Source of the DNA: Paracoccaceae bacterium
Lineage (GTDB): Bacteria > Pseudomonadota > Alphaproteobacteria > Rhodobacterales > Rhodobacteraceae
Length of the DNA: 63,907 bases
Reading direction: 5' to 3'
Assembly (NCBI GenBank): GCA_028875855.1
Contig: JAGWVA010000014.1
Coordinates: 1-63,907 of the forward strand
The notes beneath the pieces are model-generated. The model did not search any database. It was not told the DNA's origin and was given only the letters and a program-made list of their open reading frames with translations. Below, in pieces: positions 51,241-60,600 of this stretch (its first letter is position 1; each line of letters begins with the position of its first letter). Both the position numbers and the translations under genes were made by a program.

Positions 51241-52164
51241 TCAGGCGCGGGGATGGGCGGCTTCGTAAACCTCCATCAACCGCGCGGCATCCACGGCCGT
51301 ATAGGCCTGCGTGGTGGACAGCGACGCATGACCCAGAAGCTCCTGTATGGCGCGCAGGTCGCCGCCCGCCGACAGAAGATGCGTCGCGAAGGAATGGCGC
51401 ATCGCATGGGGGGTCGCAGTGGCGGGCAGGCCCAGCTTCATCCGGGTCTGCTCCATCGCCTTGGCAATCAGCCGGGGCGACAGCGCGCCCCCGCGCGCGC
51501 CGCGAAACAGCGGCTCGGGGGCGGGCAGGTCGTAGGGGCAAAGCGCCACGTAGCGGGCGACAGCGGCCTTGGCCGCGGGCAGCACCGGCACCATCCGCTC
51601 TTTCCCGCCCTTGCCGCGAATCCGGAGGGTATCGGGCAGGCGCGCCTCGGCCCCGGTCAGCGACAGCGCCTCGGAAATCCGCAGGCCGCAGCCGTAAAGA
51701 AGCGTCACCACGGCGATGTCGCGCGCGGCGATCCAGTCTTCGCGCGCGTCGTCGCCCAGGCTTGCGATCACGGCGCGGGCGGCGTCTTCGCTCAGCGGGC
51801 GGGGAAGCTTGCGTCGGTATTTCGGGCCGCGCGCGGACAGGGCGGCGGTCGCCTCGGTCCCCTCGCGGTCCGACAGCCAGCGCAGGAACCCCTTCACGGA
51901 CGACAGGGCCCGGGCGAGCGAGCGCGCGGAAAGCCCGCGCCCCCGTTCATGCGCCATCCAGGCGCGCAGCTCTGTCGGGCCAAGATCGGCAAGCTGCCCA
52001 AGCCCCATCGGGCCGCCGCGGTGGCAGGCGAGAAAGTCGAGAAACCCCGTGACGTCGCGCCGATAGGCGGCCAGCGTGTTCGGGGCCCGGCCTTTCAGAG
52101 CGCCCAGATGGGCGATCCACGCCTCGAGCGCGTCGCGCTCGGCCGGGGAAAGCGCAAGGCTCAT
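51241..52164 (-). CDS. xerC: Tyrosine recombinase XerC
   Basis: A 307-residue site-specific recombinase that resolves chromosome dimers at dif with XerD. The SAM-like N-terminal domain covers residues 1-105. Catalytic residues are Arg in CGLRISEALSL, Lys in GKGGKER, HxxR in HAMRHSFATHLL, His in LLGHASLSTTQ and the nucleophile Tyr in QAYT. The start overlaps the DUF484 stop by 4 bases. A dif site is not evident in this window. Confidence 0.96.
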   Translation of the reverse strand: MSLALSPAERDALEAWIAHLGALKGRAPNTLAAYRRDVTGFLDFLACHRGGPMGLGQLADLGPTELRAWMAHERGRGLSARSLARALSSVKGFLRWLSDREGTEATAALSARGPKYRRKLPRPLSEDAARAVIASLGDDAREDWIAARDIAVVTLLYGCGLRISEALSLTGAEARLPDTLRIRGKGGKERMVPVLPAAKAAVARYVALCPYDLPAPEPLFRGARGGALSPRLIAKAMEQTRMKLGLPATATPHAMRHSFATHLLSAGGDLRAIQELLGHASLSTTQAYTAVDAARLMEVYEAAHPRA

Positions 52165-52865
52165 GCCAGCCAGCGGCGCATCGTCCGTTCGAACACGCCG
52201 GCAAGGAAGGCCAGAAGGTCTGTGCCTTGCGAGGGTTTGAAATGCTGATCGTCCTCCGAGCCGAAGGCCAGCATCCCGGGCAGCCGGCCCGCCCCAAGGT
52301 CGATGCGCATCAGCGCCTCGGACTGGATGCGGCCCGAGGCATCGCCGAAGATCGCCCCGTTTTCCGGCTGGGTGCGGCGCAGCGTGACCGCCCGTGCCGG
52401 CATCCGGCGACCGGCAAGAATGTAGGTCTCGATGAAGCCGCGTTCGACGACGTGGACGACATCGCCCAACCGGCGCAGCACGGCCTCGGACCCCTTGGGG
52501 GATTCAAGCACCAGCCGGACCGCGTCAAGCCGCAGGATCTGCGCCACGTCGCCGGTCAGGTTGGTCAGGAATTCGTCGAAGGTCAGCGGATCGAGCATCC
52601 TCAGGATGGCGCGATGCACCTGATTCGTGCCCGCGAGATTCTCGTAGGCGGCCGCGATCACCGAGCGGTGGGTATCCTCCAGCCGGTCAAGCCGCGCCTC
52701 GAGCCGTTCCATGGCGATCCCGCGCAGGTCCACCACGTTCGAGCCGCGCGCGCCTTCGTTCGCCGCAACAAGGGCGCGCATCAGGTCCTGATCGTCCAGC
52801 ACAAGTCCCGGCTCTGCCAGAATCCGGTCGCGCAAATCGTCGTTGATCATCACCGTCTCAGCCAT
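52161..52865 (-). CDS. DUF484 family protein
   Basis: A 234-residue protein of the DUF484 family, a GAF-like fold. A helical N terminus (INDDLRDRILAEPGLVLDDQDLMRALV) is followed by a segment with a long helix (AMERLEARLDRLEDTHRSVIAAAYENL), and later MLAFGSEDDQHFKPSQGTDLL. It precedes xerC here as in E. coli, and the overlap suggests coupling. The role is not known. Confidence 0.88.
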   Translation of the reverse strand: MAETVMINDDLRDRILAEPGLVLDDQDLMRALVAANEGARGSNVVDLRGIAMERLEARLDRLEDTHRSVIAAAYENLAGTNQVHRAILRMLDPLTFDEFLTNLTGDVAQILRLDAVRLVLESPKGSEAVLRRLGDVVHVVERGFIETYILAGRRMPARAVTLRRTQPENGAIFGDASGRIQSEALMRIDLGAGRLPGMLAFGSEDDQHFKPSQGTDLLAFLAGVFERTMRRWLA

Positions 52866-52960
52866 GCCCGCCTCGTTTTGCGTGGCGCTTTGGCGCGCCA
52901 TCGATCCTTGTTGCGAAGCATATCGAACGAGCTTGGCCGAGACCAGATTTTTGGCAAGGC

Positions 52961-53950
52961 CTATCCGCGTTCGCTGTCCAGATGTGCCATTTGCGGCGCG
53001 CCGTAGCGCGTGCCGGCCACGGCCTCGGGCGGGATGGCGGCTTCCAGCGCGGCCACCTCGCCCGTGCTGAGCGTCAGGGCCAGCGCTCCGAGCGCCTCGT
53101 CCAGCCGCGCGCGGCTGCGTGCACCGATCAGCGGCACGATGTCGTCGCCCTTGGCCAGCGCCCAGGCGATGGCGACCTGCGCCACGGTTGCCGCGCGCGC
53201 CTCGGCGATGTCGCGGATCGCCTCGACCAGCGCGAGGTTCTGCGCGAGGTTGCCGCCCGAAAAGCGGGGATAATTGCCGCGCAGATCGCCCGGTCGCATC
53301 GTCCCCGTCCAGTGACCGGAAATCAGCCCGCGCGACAGCACGCCATAGGCGGTGATGCCGATGCCAAGCTCGCGGCAGGTGGGAAGGATCGCGGGCTCGA
53401 TGCCGCGCGAGATCAGCGAATACTCGATCTGAAGATCGCAGATCGGGTGAACCGCGGCTGCGCGGCGGATGGTCTCGGGTCCAAGCTCCGACAGGCCGAT
53501 GTGGCGCACGTAGCCTGCCTTCACCATGTCGGCGACGGCGCCGATCGTGTCTTCGATCGGCACGTCGGGATCGAGGCGCGCGGGGCGGTAGATGTCGATA
53601 TGGTCGGTGTTCAGGCGCTTCAGCGTATAGGCCAGCGCCGTCTTCACCGCTGCGGGTCGCGCGTCATAGCCGACCCATGCGCCCGAGGGATCGCGCTGCG
53701 CGCCGAACTTCACCGACAGAAGCACCCGGTCGCGCTTGCCCCGGATCGCCTCGGCGATCAACATCTCGTTATGGCCCATGCCGTAGAAGTCGCCGGTGTC
53801 CAAGAGGGTGATCCCGGCCTCCATCGCGGCATGGATCGTCGCGATGCTCTCGTCTCGGTCGGCGGGGCCGTAGAAATCCGACATGCCCATGCAGCCAAGG
53901 CCAAGGGCGGAGCTTTCGGGGCCGGTCTTGCCAAGCGGGCGGCTGTGCAT
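52961..53950 (-). CDS. Aldo/keto reductase, catalytic His replaced
   Basis: A 329-residue TIM-barrel oxidoreductase with [23 protein letters not shown] at the start. The catalytic Asp-Tyr are in [16 protein letters not shown], and the Lys is in LLSVKFG. The usual catalytic His (in Y-x-x-H-R-x-D) is replaced: the site reads IYRPARLDP. The NADPH-binding C-terminal region ([15 protein letters not shown]) is intact. It may reduce carbonyls less efficiently or bind another ligand. GGAGA precedes the ATG. Confidence 0.88.
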   Translation of the reverse strand: MHSRPLGKTGPESSALGLGCMGMSDFYGPADRDESIATIHAAMEAGITLLDTGDFYGMGHNEMLIAEAIRGKRDRVLLSVKFGAQRDPSGAWVGYDARPAAVKTALAYTLKRLNTDHIDIYRPARLDPDVPIEDTIGAVADMVKAGYVRHIGLSELGPETIRRAAAVHPICDLQIEYSLISRGIEPAILPTCRELGIGITAYGVLSRGLISGHWTGTMRPGDLRGNYPRFSGGNLAQNLALVEAIRDIAEARAATVAQVAIAWALAKGDDIVPLIGARSRARLDEALGALALTLSTGEVAALEAAIPPEAVAGTRYGAPQMAHLDSERG

Positions 53951-54012
53951 GGGGGTCTCCTCTGCGGGTGCATGGCAGAGGTGGCGCGACGGGCATGCGA
54001 CGTCAAGCGCGC

Positions 54013-54041
54013 CGCGGCGGCCCGTCTTCGGCGCCGCCGCG
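54013..54041. terminator. GC-rich hairpin downstream of the transaldolase gene
   Basis: CGCGGCGGC (54013-54021) pairs with GCCGCCGCG (54033-54041) around an 11-base loop, 14 bases after the transaldolase stop on the minus strand. There is no T-run, so termination is uncertain. Confidence 0.35.
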
Positions 54042-54054
54042 CTGTCCTGCCGGG

Positions 54055-54708
54055 TCAGAGGATCTTCTGGCCGGTCTTTTCCCAGTCCTTCATGAACTGC
54101 GCGAGGCCCGCATCGGTCAGCGGGTGGCTGGCCAGCTTGCGGATCACATCCGGCGGAGCCGTCATCACGTCGGCCCCGATGCGGGCGCATTCGGCCGCGT
54201 GGTTCACCGTGCGGATCGAGGCGGCAAGGATCTGGGTCCGGAAGTCGTAGTTGTCGTAGATCGTGCGGATATCCGCGATCAGTTCCATCCCGTCGAGGTT
54301 GATGTCATCGAGGCGCCCGACGAAGGGCGAGATGAACGTGGCCCCGGCCTTGGCCGCCAGCAGCGCCTGATTGGCCGAGAAGCAGAGCGTGACGTTGACC
54401 ATGTGGCCCTCGTCCGACAGCGTCTTGCAGGCCTTGAGCCCGTCCCAGGTCAGCGGCACCTTCACGGCGATGTTCGGGGCAATCTTGGCCAGCTTGCGGC
54501 CCTCGGCGATCATCTCGTCGGCCTTCAGCGACACCACTTCGGCCGAAACGGGGCCGGAAACGATGCCACAGATTTCCTTGGTGACTTCAAGGATGTCCCG
54601 GCCGGATTTCAGGATGAGCGACGGGTTGGTGGTGACCCCGTCCACCATGCCAAGCGCGTTGAGCTCGGCGATGGCGGCGACATCTGCGGTATCGACAAAG
54701 AATTTCAT
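54055..54708 (-). CDS. Transaldolase (small TalC type)
   Basis: A 217-residue class I aldolase in the fructose-6-phosphate aldolase/transaldolase family. The Schiff-base Lys is in NIAVKVPLT (about residue 85). Two positions that distinguish activities read Glu in VSAEVVSL and Phe in [10 protein letters not shown]; in F6P aldolase (FSA) these are Gln and Tyr, so it is predicted to be a true transaldolase (from family knowledge). It moves a dihydroxyacetone unit in the pentose phosphate pathway. It is divergent from priA. Confidence 0.9.
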   Translation of the reverse strand: MKFFVDTADVAAIAELNALGMVDGVTTNPSLILKSGRDILEVTKEICGIVSGPVSAEVVSLKADEMIAEGRKLAKIAPNIAVKVPLTWDGLKACKTLSDEGHMVNVTLCFSANQALLAAKAGATFISPFVGRLDDINLDGMELIADIRTIYDNYDFRTQILAASIRTVNHAAECARIGADVMTAPPDVIRKLASHPLTDAGLAQFMKDWEKTGQKIL

Positions 54709-54794
54709 GGGCGCGTCCTCTTCCGGTTGCGGCTTCGGTCGGCGATGTATTAGCGCAAGGGGCGAGCGGTCGAAAGACCAAAGCGGAGATTGCA

Positions 54795-56987
54795 ATGGAC
54801 GCGGGTTGGTTCACGGAAGGCGAGCGGGTGGCGGTTCTGACCGCACAGCCGCTTGACCGGCTGCTGGATTACCGCGCGCCCGAGGGCGGCTGCGCGGCGG
54901 GCGCCTTCGTCGAGGTGCCGCTTGGTCCGCGTCGGGTGATGGGGGTCGTCTGGGGGCCGGGGCAGGGCGGGTTCGACGCGGCGAAGCTGCGGTCGGTCGC
55001 CCGCGTGCTCGACGCCCCCCCGATGCGCGAGGAGATGCGCCTGTTCCTGATGCGCGCGGCGGATTACACGCTGACGCCGCTGTCGATGATGCTGCGGCTG
55101 GCCACCCGCGCACCGGGGCTTGGCGAAAATCCCGCGACGCGGCGGGTCTATCGCGCGGGCGCGCAGGCGCCGGACCGGGTGACCGATGCCCGCCGGCGGG
55201 TTCTGGAGGTGCTCGGCGACCACGGCGGGCTGGGGTTCACGCTGGGCGAGCTGTCGGCCATGGCCGGCGTGACGACATCGGTCGTCAAGGGGCTGGTGGT
55301 ACAGGGCGCCGTCATCGAGGAAGCCGCGCCGCGCGATCTGCCCTATCCGCACCTCGACCCCGATCTGCCCGGGGCGACGCTCTCGCCCGATCAGGCAAGC
55401 GCGGCACGGGCGCTGCGGGCAGGCGTTGCCTCGGGGGACTATGGCACGACGTTGCTGAAAGGGGTGACCGGATCGGGCAAGACCGAGGTTTACCTCGAGG
55501 CCGTGGCCGAATGTCTGGCCAGGGGGCGGCAGGCGCTGGTGCTGCTGCCCGAGATCGCGCTGACCGCGGGCTTCCTTGCGCGGGTCGAGGATCGTTTCGG
55601 TGCACGTCCCGCCGAATGGCATTCCGGCATCACCGTGACCGAACGCCGCCGCGTCTGGCGCATGGTGGGCGAGGGCGGCGCGCAACTGGTCGTGGGCGCG
55701 CGCTCGGCGCTGTTCCTGCCGTTTCAGGATCTGGGGCTTATCGTTGTCGATGAGGAACACGACACCTCCTACAAGCAGGAGGACGGGGTTCTTTACAACG
55801 CCCGCGACATGGCTGTCCTGCGCGCCTCGATCCTTGGGGCCCAGGTCGTGCTGGCCTCGGCCACGCCCAGCCTTGAGACATGGGTGAATGCCGAAGCGGG
55901 GAAATACGCCCGCCTCGATCTGCCGGGGCGCTTCGGGGTGGCCGAACTGCCCGAGATGCGCGCCATCGACATGCGCGCCGAGACGCTGCCGCCCGAGCGC
56001 TGGATTTCGCCCACGCTGGAACGCGCGGTTGCCGCGCGGATGCAGGCGGGGGAGCAGTCGCTTCTGTTCCTCAACCGCCGGGGCTATGCGCCCGTCACCG
56101 TGTGCCGCGCCTGCGGCCACCAGATCGGCTGCGACCACTGCGACGCGCGGATGGTCGAACACCGGTTCCTCAAGCGGCTGGTCTGCCACCAGTGCGGCGA
56201 GACGAAGCCGATGCCCGCCGCCTGCCCAAGCTGCGGGGTAGAGGGCAAGCTTGCCCCCGTGGGCCCCGGCGTGGAGCGGTTGGCCGAGGAAGTCGCCAAG
56301 GTCTTTCCCACGGCGCGGGTCGCGGTGCTGTCATCGGACCATTTCGGCAGCGCGCGGGCGCTGAAGGAGCAGATCGAGGCGATTGCGGCGGGGGCGGCGG
56401 ACATCATCATCGGCACGCAGCTTGTGGCGAAGGGGCACAACTTTCCCCTTCTGACGCTGGTTGGGGTGATCGATGCCGATCTCGGCCTTCAGGGGTCCGA
56501 CCTGCGCGCGGCCGAGCGGACGTTCCAGACCATGCGGCAGGTCGCAGGGCGCGCGGGCCGGGCGGAACGGCCGGGGCTCGCGCTCTTGCAGACCTGCCAG
56601 CCCGATCATCCGGTGATCCGTGCCATCCTGTCGGGCGACGAAGAAGGGTTCTGGCGCGCCGAGGCGGAAGAACGGCGCGCCGCCGGGATGCCGCCCTTTG
56701 GGCGCATGGCGGGCATCGTGCTCAGTTCGCCCGACGTGCAGGCCGTCTTCGACTTCGGCGCGGCGCTCGCACGCGCGGACGGGCCGCTGCGCGCCATCGG
56801 GGCGCAGGTTTTCGGACCGGCGGCCGCGCCCATCGCGCGGATCAGGGGGCGGCATCGGGTCCGGCTTCTGGTCAAGGCGGAGAAGGGCGCGCCCTTGCAG
56901 GCGGCGGTCGCCCGATGGGTCGGTCAGGTGAAGCCGCCGCACGACCTGCGCCTGTCGATCGACATCGATCCGCAGAGCTTTCTTTAA
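54795..56987 (+). CDS. priA: Primosomal protein N' (replication restart helicase PriA)
   Basis: A 730-residue DNA helicase that reloads the replisome at stalled forks. It has an N-terminal fork-binding domain, Walker A GVTGSGKT (about 223-230), a DEEH box (about 319-322) and a zinc-binding region with four CxxC pairs ([14 protein letters not shown]...CHQCGE...CPSCG, about residues 437-480). The helicase motifs [14 protein letters not shown]-like ([13 protein letters not shown]) follow. Its stop overlaps the anti-sigma gene stop on the other strand by 4 bases. Confidence 0.95.
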   Translation: MDAGWFTEGERVAVLTAQPLDRLLDYRAPEGGCAAGAFVEVPLGPRRVMGVVWGPGQGGFDAAKLRSVARVLDAPPMREEMRLFLMRAADYTLTPLSMMLRLATRAPGLGENPATRRVYRAGAQAPDRVTDARRRVLEVLGDHGGLGFTLGELSAMAGVTTSVVKGLVVQGAVIEEAAPRDLPYPHLDPDLPGATLSPDQASAARALRAGVASGDYGTTLLKGVTGSGKTEVYLEAVAECLARGRQALVLLPEIALTAGFLARVEDRFGARPAEWHSGITVTERRRVWRMVGEGGAQLVVGARSALFLPFQDLGLIVVDEEHDTSYKQEDGVLYNARDMAVLRASILGAQVVLASATPSLETWVNAEAGKYARLDLPGRFGVAELPEMRAIDMRAETLPPERWISPTLERAVAARMQAGEQSLLFLNRRGYAPVTVCRACGHQIGCDHCDARMVEHRFLKRLVCHQCGETKPMPAACPSCGVEGKLAPVGPGVERLAEEVAKVFPTARVAVLSSDHFGSARALKEQIEAIAAGAADIIIGTQLVAKGHNFPLLTLVGVIDADLGLQGSDLRAAERTFQTMRQVAGRAGRAERPGLALLQTCQPDHPVIRAILSGDEEGFWRAEAEERRAAGMPPFGRMAGIVLSSPDVQAVFDFGAALARADGPLRAIGAQVFGPAAAPIARIRGRHRVRLLVKAEKGAPLQAAVARWVGQVKPPHDLRLSIDIDPQSFL

Positions 56988-57751
56988 AGCAACTGGTCGT
57001 AGGCCGAGGTCGCGATGCGCCTGAGCACGTCGCGCGGCAGCGTGCCCGCGATGGCATAGCAAAGGTCGCGGTCGATCCACCAGAACCCCTCGGTTCCCGC
57101 CTTGTCGAAGAAGCGGAAGGCGGTCTGATCGCTGCCCGAGGGCGCCACATAAAGCGCGATCCGCTGCCCGGCCGCGTCCTGATACATGAAGAGCGCGGCC
57201 GCCCCCGTGGCCGAAGGCAGCACCCGCCCGCCCATCAGGCTGAAGCCTTCACGTGCGAAGTCTGGGGCGTGGATCTGGTGGCCCAGCCGCTTCGAGATCC
57301 AGTTGGTCAGATGGGTCGCATCGCTGGCGGGCACTTCGACGGGATGGACCGCCTCGACGACATAGGTGCGATAGGCCAGCGCCGCATCGGTGACGGGATC
57401 AGGCGCGCCGGGGCCTGCCAGCCCGTGACCCAGCCAGCCAGCCGTCCCGCCGATCGCAAAGACGACAATCCCCGCCGCGAGGGCCCGGATGGCCGGCCAG
57501 CGTCGGGCGGGCGCCGCCGCACGCGCGGCCTCGATCATCCGGGTCAGCCGGGCGGGCACGGGCTCGTCTCCGCGAGGCGCGTAAAGCGCCTGCAACGCGA
57601 CATCCTGCCGGTCCCAGTCGGCCAGCGTCGCGCGCGCGGCGGCATCCCCGGCCAGTCGGGCGGCCAGGGCCTGCCGCTCCGCCGGGGGGAGCGCACCCGC
57701 GTGATAGGCCAGCAGGCTTTCCTCGGGGATGGCGTCGTCGTCCTCCGTCAT
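56984..57751 (-). CDS. Transmembrane anti-sigma factor
   Basis: A 255-residue protein with a cytoplasmic N-terminal anti-sigma segment (residues 1-85: EESLLAYHAGALPPAERQAL, ARATLADWDRQDVAL), one membrane helix (about 90-110), and a periplasmic C-terminal domain (about 115-255, with TNWISKRLGHQIHAPDF). It has no HxxxCxxC zinc motif, so it is not a redox ZAS-type factor; the periplasmic domain is likely the sensor. It is last in a three-gene operon and overlaps the sigma gene by 4 bases (ATGA). Confidence 0.85.
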   Translation of the reverse strand: MTEDDDAIPEESLLAYHAGALPPAERQALAARLAGDAAARATLADWDRQDVALQALYAPRGDEPVPARLTRMIEAARAAAPARRWPAIRALAAGIVVFAIGGTAGWLGHGLAGPGAPDPVTDAALAYRTYVVEAVHPVEVPASDATHLTNWISKRLGHQIHAPDFAREGFSLMGGRVLPSATGAAALFMYQDAAGQRIALYVAPSGSDQTAFRFFDKAGTEGFWWIDRDLCYAIAGTLPRDVLRRIATSAYDQLL

Positions 57752-58242
57752 CGTGTCACCTTCCGTGGTTCGTCACGGCCCGTCAGGCCGCGCAGGGCCG
57801 CGCGCGCCCGCGCCAGCCGCGACATCAGCGTGCCGCGCGGCAGGCCCAGAACCCGCGCGGCCTCGTCAAAGCTCATCCCCTCCAGCGCGACCAGCAGCAG
57901 GGCCGCGCGCTGGTCGGCAGGCAGGCGCCCCATGGCGTCATGCACCTCGCGCAGCGCCATCTGGCCTTCCTGCGCACCGGGGCGGGCGGGCTCGGTCGCC
58001 AGGTCCTCGACCGTCACGAGGCGGGGGCCGGCGCGGCGCAGCGTGTCGCGGTAGCGGTTCTGAAGAATGCCGAACAGCCAGGCCCGCACCGACCCCTCGC
58101 CGCGCCATTGCGCGCGCCGTGACAGCGCGCGCTCCAGCGTATCCTGGACCAGATCGTCGGCCGCGTCGCGGTCACGCTCCAGCGCATGGGCATAGCGCCG
58201 GAGGGCCGGGATCGCGGTCTCGATCTCGTCCAGGATATCCAT
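57748..58242 (-). CDS. ECF-type RNA polymerase sigma factor
   Basis: A 164-residue sigma-70 family protein of the extracytoplasmic-function class, with region 2 (RYAHALERDRDAADDLVQDTLERAL, about 16-40) and region 4 (LPADQRAALLLVALEGMSFDEAARVLGLPRGTL, about 105-138) but no regions 1 or 3. The anti-sigma factor lies directly downstream (4-base overlap) and a secreted protein gene 9 bp upstream. An ECF-like promoter before that gene suggests autoregulation. Confidence 0.93.
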   Translation of the reverse strand: MDILDEIETAIPALRRYAHALERDRDAADDLVQDTLERALSRRAQWRGEGSVRAWLFGILQNRYRDTLRRAGPRLVTVEDLATEPARPGAQEGQMALREVHDAMGRLPADQRAALLLVALEGMSFDEAARVLGLPRGTLMSRLARARAALRGLTGRDEPRKVTR

Positions 58243-58251
58243 GGGCGAAGC

Positions 58252-58635
58252 TTACATCGCGGGCTTGGCGAGGTGCCAGATCCCTTTCACGCCGTCGCCC
58301 TTCACGTCGCCCGGCTTGGCGTCCGCCTTGAACGTATAGACGGGCTTGCCGTCATAGGCCCACTGCTTGCCGCCATCGTTGCGCGTGATGACCGTCCATT
58401 TGCCCGACGCCTTGTCGGAGGCGGCGGCCATCAGCGGCGGCCAGTTCACGGCGCAGGGGCCGTTGCAGGCCGACTTGCCGCCCTTGTCGTTGTCGAAGGT
58501 GTAAAGCGACATGCCCTTGGCATCGGTGAAGATCTTGCCCTTGGCGCTGTCCATCGTCTTCGCCGGGTCGGCAACGGCAAGGGCGGGCAGCCCCAGCACA
58601 AGCGCCAGCGTCAGGGTAAAGGATGCGGTCTTCAT
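58252..58635 (-). CDS. Secreted repeat protein (Lipoprotein_15 / COG4315 type)
   Basis: A 127-residue secreted protein. The signal peptide is MKTASFTLTLALVLGLPALAVA with cleavage near residue 22 and no lipobox Cys, so it should be periplasmic. The mature part holds two repeats of the Lipoprotein_15 type, GMSLYTFDNDKGGKSACNGPCAVNWPP and KPVYTFKADAKPGDVKG, with a CxxxC pair in the first. The function of the family is unknown. GGAGG precedes the ATG. It is the first gene of the ECF sigma operon. Confidence 0.85.
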   Translation of the reverse strand: MKTASFTLTLALVLGLPALAVADPAKTMDSAKGKIFTDAKGMSLYTFDNDKGGKSACNGPCAVNWPPLMAAASDKASGKWTVITRNDGGKQWAYDGKPVYTFKADAKPGDVKGDGVKGIWHLAKPAM

Positions 58636-58679
58636 GGAAACCTCCGTTGGGAAAGGGCCTTTCGTGAGCCCGTGATCCA

Positions 58680-58706
58680 TAGACGCGGCGGCGGCAGGAA
58701 TAATCC
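58680..58706 (-). promoter_or_regulatory. ECF-type promoter of the sigma-factor operon
   Basis: On the minus strand, GGGATTA (58701-58707) is followed by 15 bases and CGTCTA (58680-58685), about 45 bp before the secreted protein gene. The GGA core and CGTC core match the general ECF -35 and -10 form. This supports autoregulation by the sigma factor encoded downstream. Confidence 0.5.
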
Positions 58707-58845
58707 CGAGCGGCACAAAAATTCTCATGCCGGGCGGCTCGCCGGGTGGCCGGCTGCCATTGTCGCGTCGCCTCCGGGATGACGGGCCGCTTGACCGCGC
58801 CGCAGGCGCGCCGTAGGGCAGGGCGACCCAGAGGGGAGAGCCCAG

Positions 58846-59718
58846 ATGCCGACCTATTCCGCCCTGACGACGCTGACCGGACAGGACGCCGCCGACCGTC
58901 TTGCCGAGTCGCTCGAGGATCTGGTGCCGGAACCCGAAGGCGTGGGCGTCTTCGAGGTCGAGGACGGATCGGGCCTCTGGGAGGTCGGCGCCTATTTCAC
59001 CGAACCGCCGGACGATGTCGCGCTGGCTCTTCTGGCGGCGGCGCATGGCGCCAAACCCTTCGTCGTGTCCGAACTCCCCGAGATCGACTGGGTCGCCAAG
59101 GTCAAGCGCGAGTTGTCGCCCGTCGAAGCGGGGCGCTTCTTCGTCTATGGCAGTCACGACGCCGACAAGGTTCCCGAGGGCCGGATCGCGCTGATGATCG
59201 AAGCCTCGATGGCGTTCGGCACCGGGCACCATGGCACGACGCTGGGTTGCCTGCGCGCGCTCGACCGGCTGGACAAGGCCGGGGTCGTCGCCCGCAACGT
59301 GGTTGACGTCGGCTGCGGCACGGCGGTTCTCGCGATGGCGGCAGCCTCGATCTGGCCGAACCCGGTGATCGCCTCGGACATCGATGCGGTCGCGGTCGAG
59401 GTGGCCGAGGTCAACGTCCGTGTCAACGGGCTGGAGGGGCGGGTCATCTGCCTTGAGGCGACGGGATTCGAGCATCCGGCGATCGCCGCGGCCGCGCCCT
59501 TCGATCTGGTCTTCGCCAACATCCTGATGGGTCCGCTCATTCACCTCGCCCCCGCGATGGGGGCCCATGTGGCCTCGGGCGGGCGGGCGATCCTGTCGGG
59601 TCTTCTCGTGGAACAGGCCGAAGCGGTCACGGCGGCCTATGTCGCCGAGGGGTTCCGCGTCGAGACGCGCGAGGATCTCGGCGAATGGACGGCGCTGACG
59701 CTGGTCAAGGCCGCCTGA
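58846..59718 (+). CDS. prmA: Ribosomal protein L11 methyltransferase
   Basis: A 290-residue methyltransferase that trimethylates L11. The SAM-binding motif VVDVGCGTAVLAMAA (about residue 150) and the catalytic NILMGPLI (equivalent of N[IVL]L, about residue 223) are intact, and MAFGTGHHGTT is the L11-methylase signature. An N-terminal L11-recognition domain covers residues 1-100. GGGGAGAG precedes the ATG. It is divergent from the ECF operon. Confidence 0.95.
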   Translation: MPTYSALTTLTGQDAADRLAESLEDLVPEPEGVGVFEVEDGSGLWEVGAYFTEPPDDVALALLAAAHGAKPFVVSELPEIDWVAKVKRELSPVEAGRFFVYGSHDADKVPEGRIALMIEASMAFGTGHHGTTLGCLRALDRLDKAGVVARNVVDVGCGTAVLAMAAASIWPNPVIASDIDAVAVEVAEVNVRVNGLEGRVICLEATGFEHPAIAAAAPFDLVFANILMGPLIHLAPAMGAHVASGGRAILSGLLVEQAEAVTAAYVAEGFRVETREDLGEWTALTLVKAA

Positions 59719-59860
59719 CCGCGCGTCTCATCCAGGGCGCGCGCAAAGCAACAATTCCCTTGGAAAGTTGACTGAACGGCGTTGTCTCCGCCGCATTGCC
59801 GCCACATTTGCGACCGATAACGAGGGCAAGTGGTTGGGGGCCGTGAGTGTGGAGATTGCC

Positions 59861-60211
59861 ATGGCCGATCCGAATATTCAGGATTTCTACGGCCGTCTGT
59901 ATCGGATTCGAAAGACGTACAGCCGTGGAGGCGGATTCGAGGCCGCAGGCACGCTGGGGCGCGCCTATTTCGTGCCGCCACGCCGTCGGCGGTCGTTTCT
60001 CGTCCTGCTGATCCGCCCACTTCTGTTCCTTGCCGTCTTCGTGACCTTGCTGAAAGCCGTGATCCTGTCGTCCATCGGTGCGACGGCTTACATGGATCGT
60101 CTGGCGACCCTTCAGAATGGCGACCGGATTTCGCAGGCCGGCGAGGTGATCATGAAAATCGACCCCGCAACGCGCTTCATCGCCGACAAGATCGGACAGT
60201 GGACGCACTGA
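59861..60211 (+). CDS. Single-pass membrane protein, unknown
   Basis: A 116-residue protein. The cytoplasmic basic part (residues 1-46, FYGRLYRIRKTYSRGGGFEAAG, then PPRRRRS) precedes one membrane helix (about 47-70, LLIRPLLFLAVFVTLLKAVIL), and the C-terminal part is probably periplasmic. No family is recognised. The ATG at 59861 (MADPNIQDFYGRLY) is preceded by GGAGA. A strong terminator follows, so it is monocistronic or follows prmA. Confidence 0.7.
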   Translation: MADPNIQDFYGRLYRIRKTYSRGGGFEAAGTLGRAYFVPPRRRRSFLVLLIRPLLFLAVFVTLLKAVILSSIGATAYMDRLATLQNGDRISQAGEVIMKIDPATRFIADKIGQWTH

Positions 60212-60237
60212 CGCGGACCCCGCGCTGCCGACATGAG

Positions 60238-60266
60238 AAAACCGCGCCCCGAGAGGCGCGGTTTTT
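60238..60266. terminator. Bidirectional terminator between 59861 gene and DUF1127 gene
   Basis: AAAACCGCGCC-CCGAGA-GGCGCGGTTTTT: an 8-bp GC stem with A-run before and T-run after, between two convergent genes. Confidence 0.92.
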
Positions 60267-60305
60267 GCTTTACAGAGGCGAAGCTTGTGACGGCGGGTGC
60301 GGGGG

Positions 60306-60518
60306 TCAGGCGCGGCGCTGCGCCATATCCTCGATATCCCCGCGGCACAGGCCGATATCGTCGAGTTCGCGGTCGGACAGTTTGCCAAGCGCATTGCGCG
60401 TCATCCGGGCGTCATTCCAGGTCGCGACCTTGTCGGCGATCAGGCTGACGGCATTGATGAGCTTGTAGGCAGTGATGGCGCCAAGGGGCGCCGGGCGGGT
60501 CGTCGTATGGGCGGCCAT
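60306..60518 (-). CDS. DUF1127 domain protein
   Basis: A 70-residue protein. The C-terminal half carries the DUF1127/YjiS motif (ARMTRNALGKLSDRELDDIGLCRGDIE), an Arg-rich RNA-binding-like segment. In Rhodobacter sphaeroides a DUF1127 protein (CcaF1) binds RNA and is stress-induced; the same role here is inference. AGGAA precedes the ATG. A promoter candidate lies at 60572-60600. Confidence 0.88.
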   Translation of the reverse strand: MAAHTTTRPAPLGAITAYKLINAVSLIADKVATWNDARMTRNALGKLSDRELDDIGLCRGDIEDMAQRRA

Positions 60519-60571
60519 GGCGGGTTCCTTTTCAAAATGCCCGATATCCGGGCGCGGTGTTTCATGCGGCG

Positions 60572-60600
60572 CAATTAGGATGAGCATGCTGCGCCTGCAA
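60572..60600 (-). promoter_or_regulatory. Candidate promoter of the DUF1127 gene
   Basis: On the minus strand TTGCAG (60595-60600), 17 bases, then TAATTG (60572-60577). The full -35 reads CTTGCAGG, which also suits an RpoH-type promoter. A CTGCAAG copy in inverted orientation lies 21 bases away, near 60623-60629. The rest of the 336 bp between this gene and ruvC holds no gene that I can support. Confidence 0.45.
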
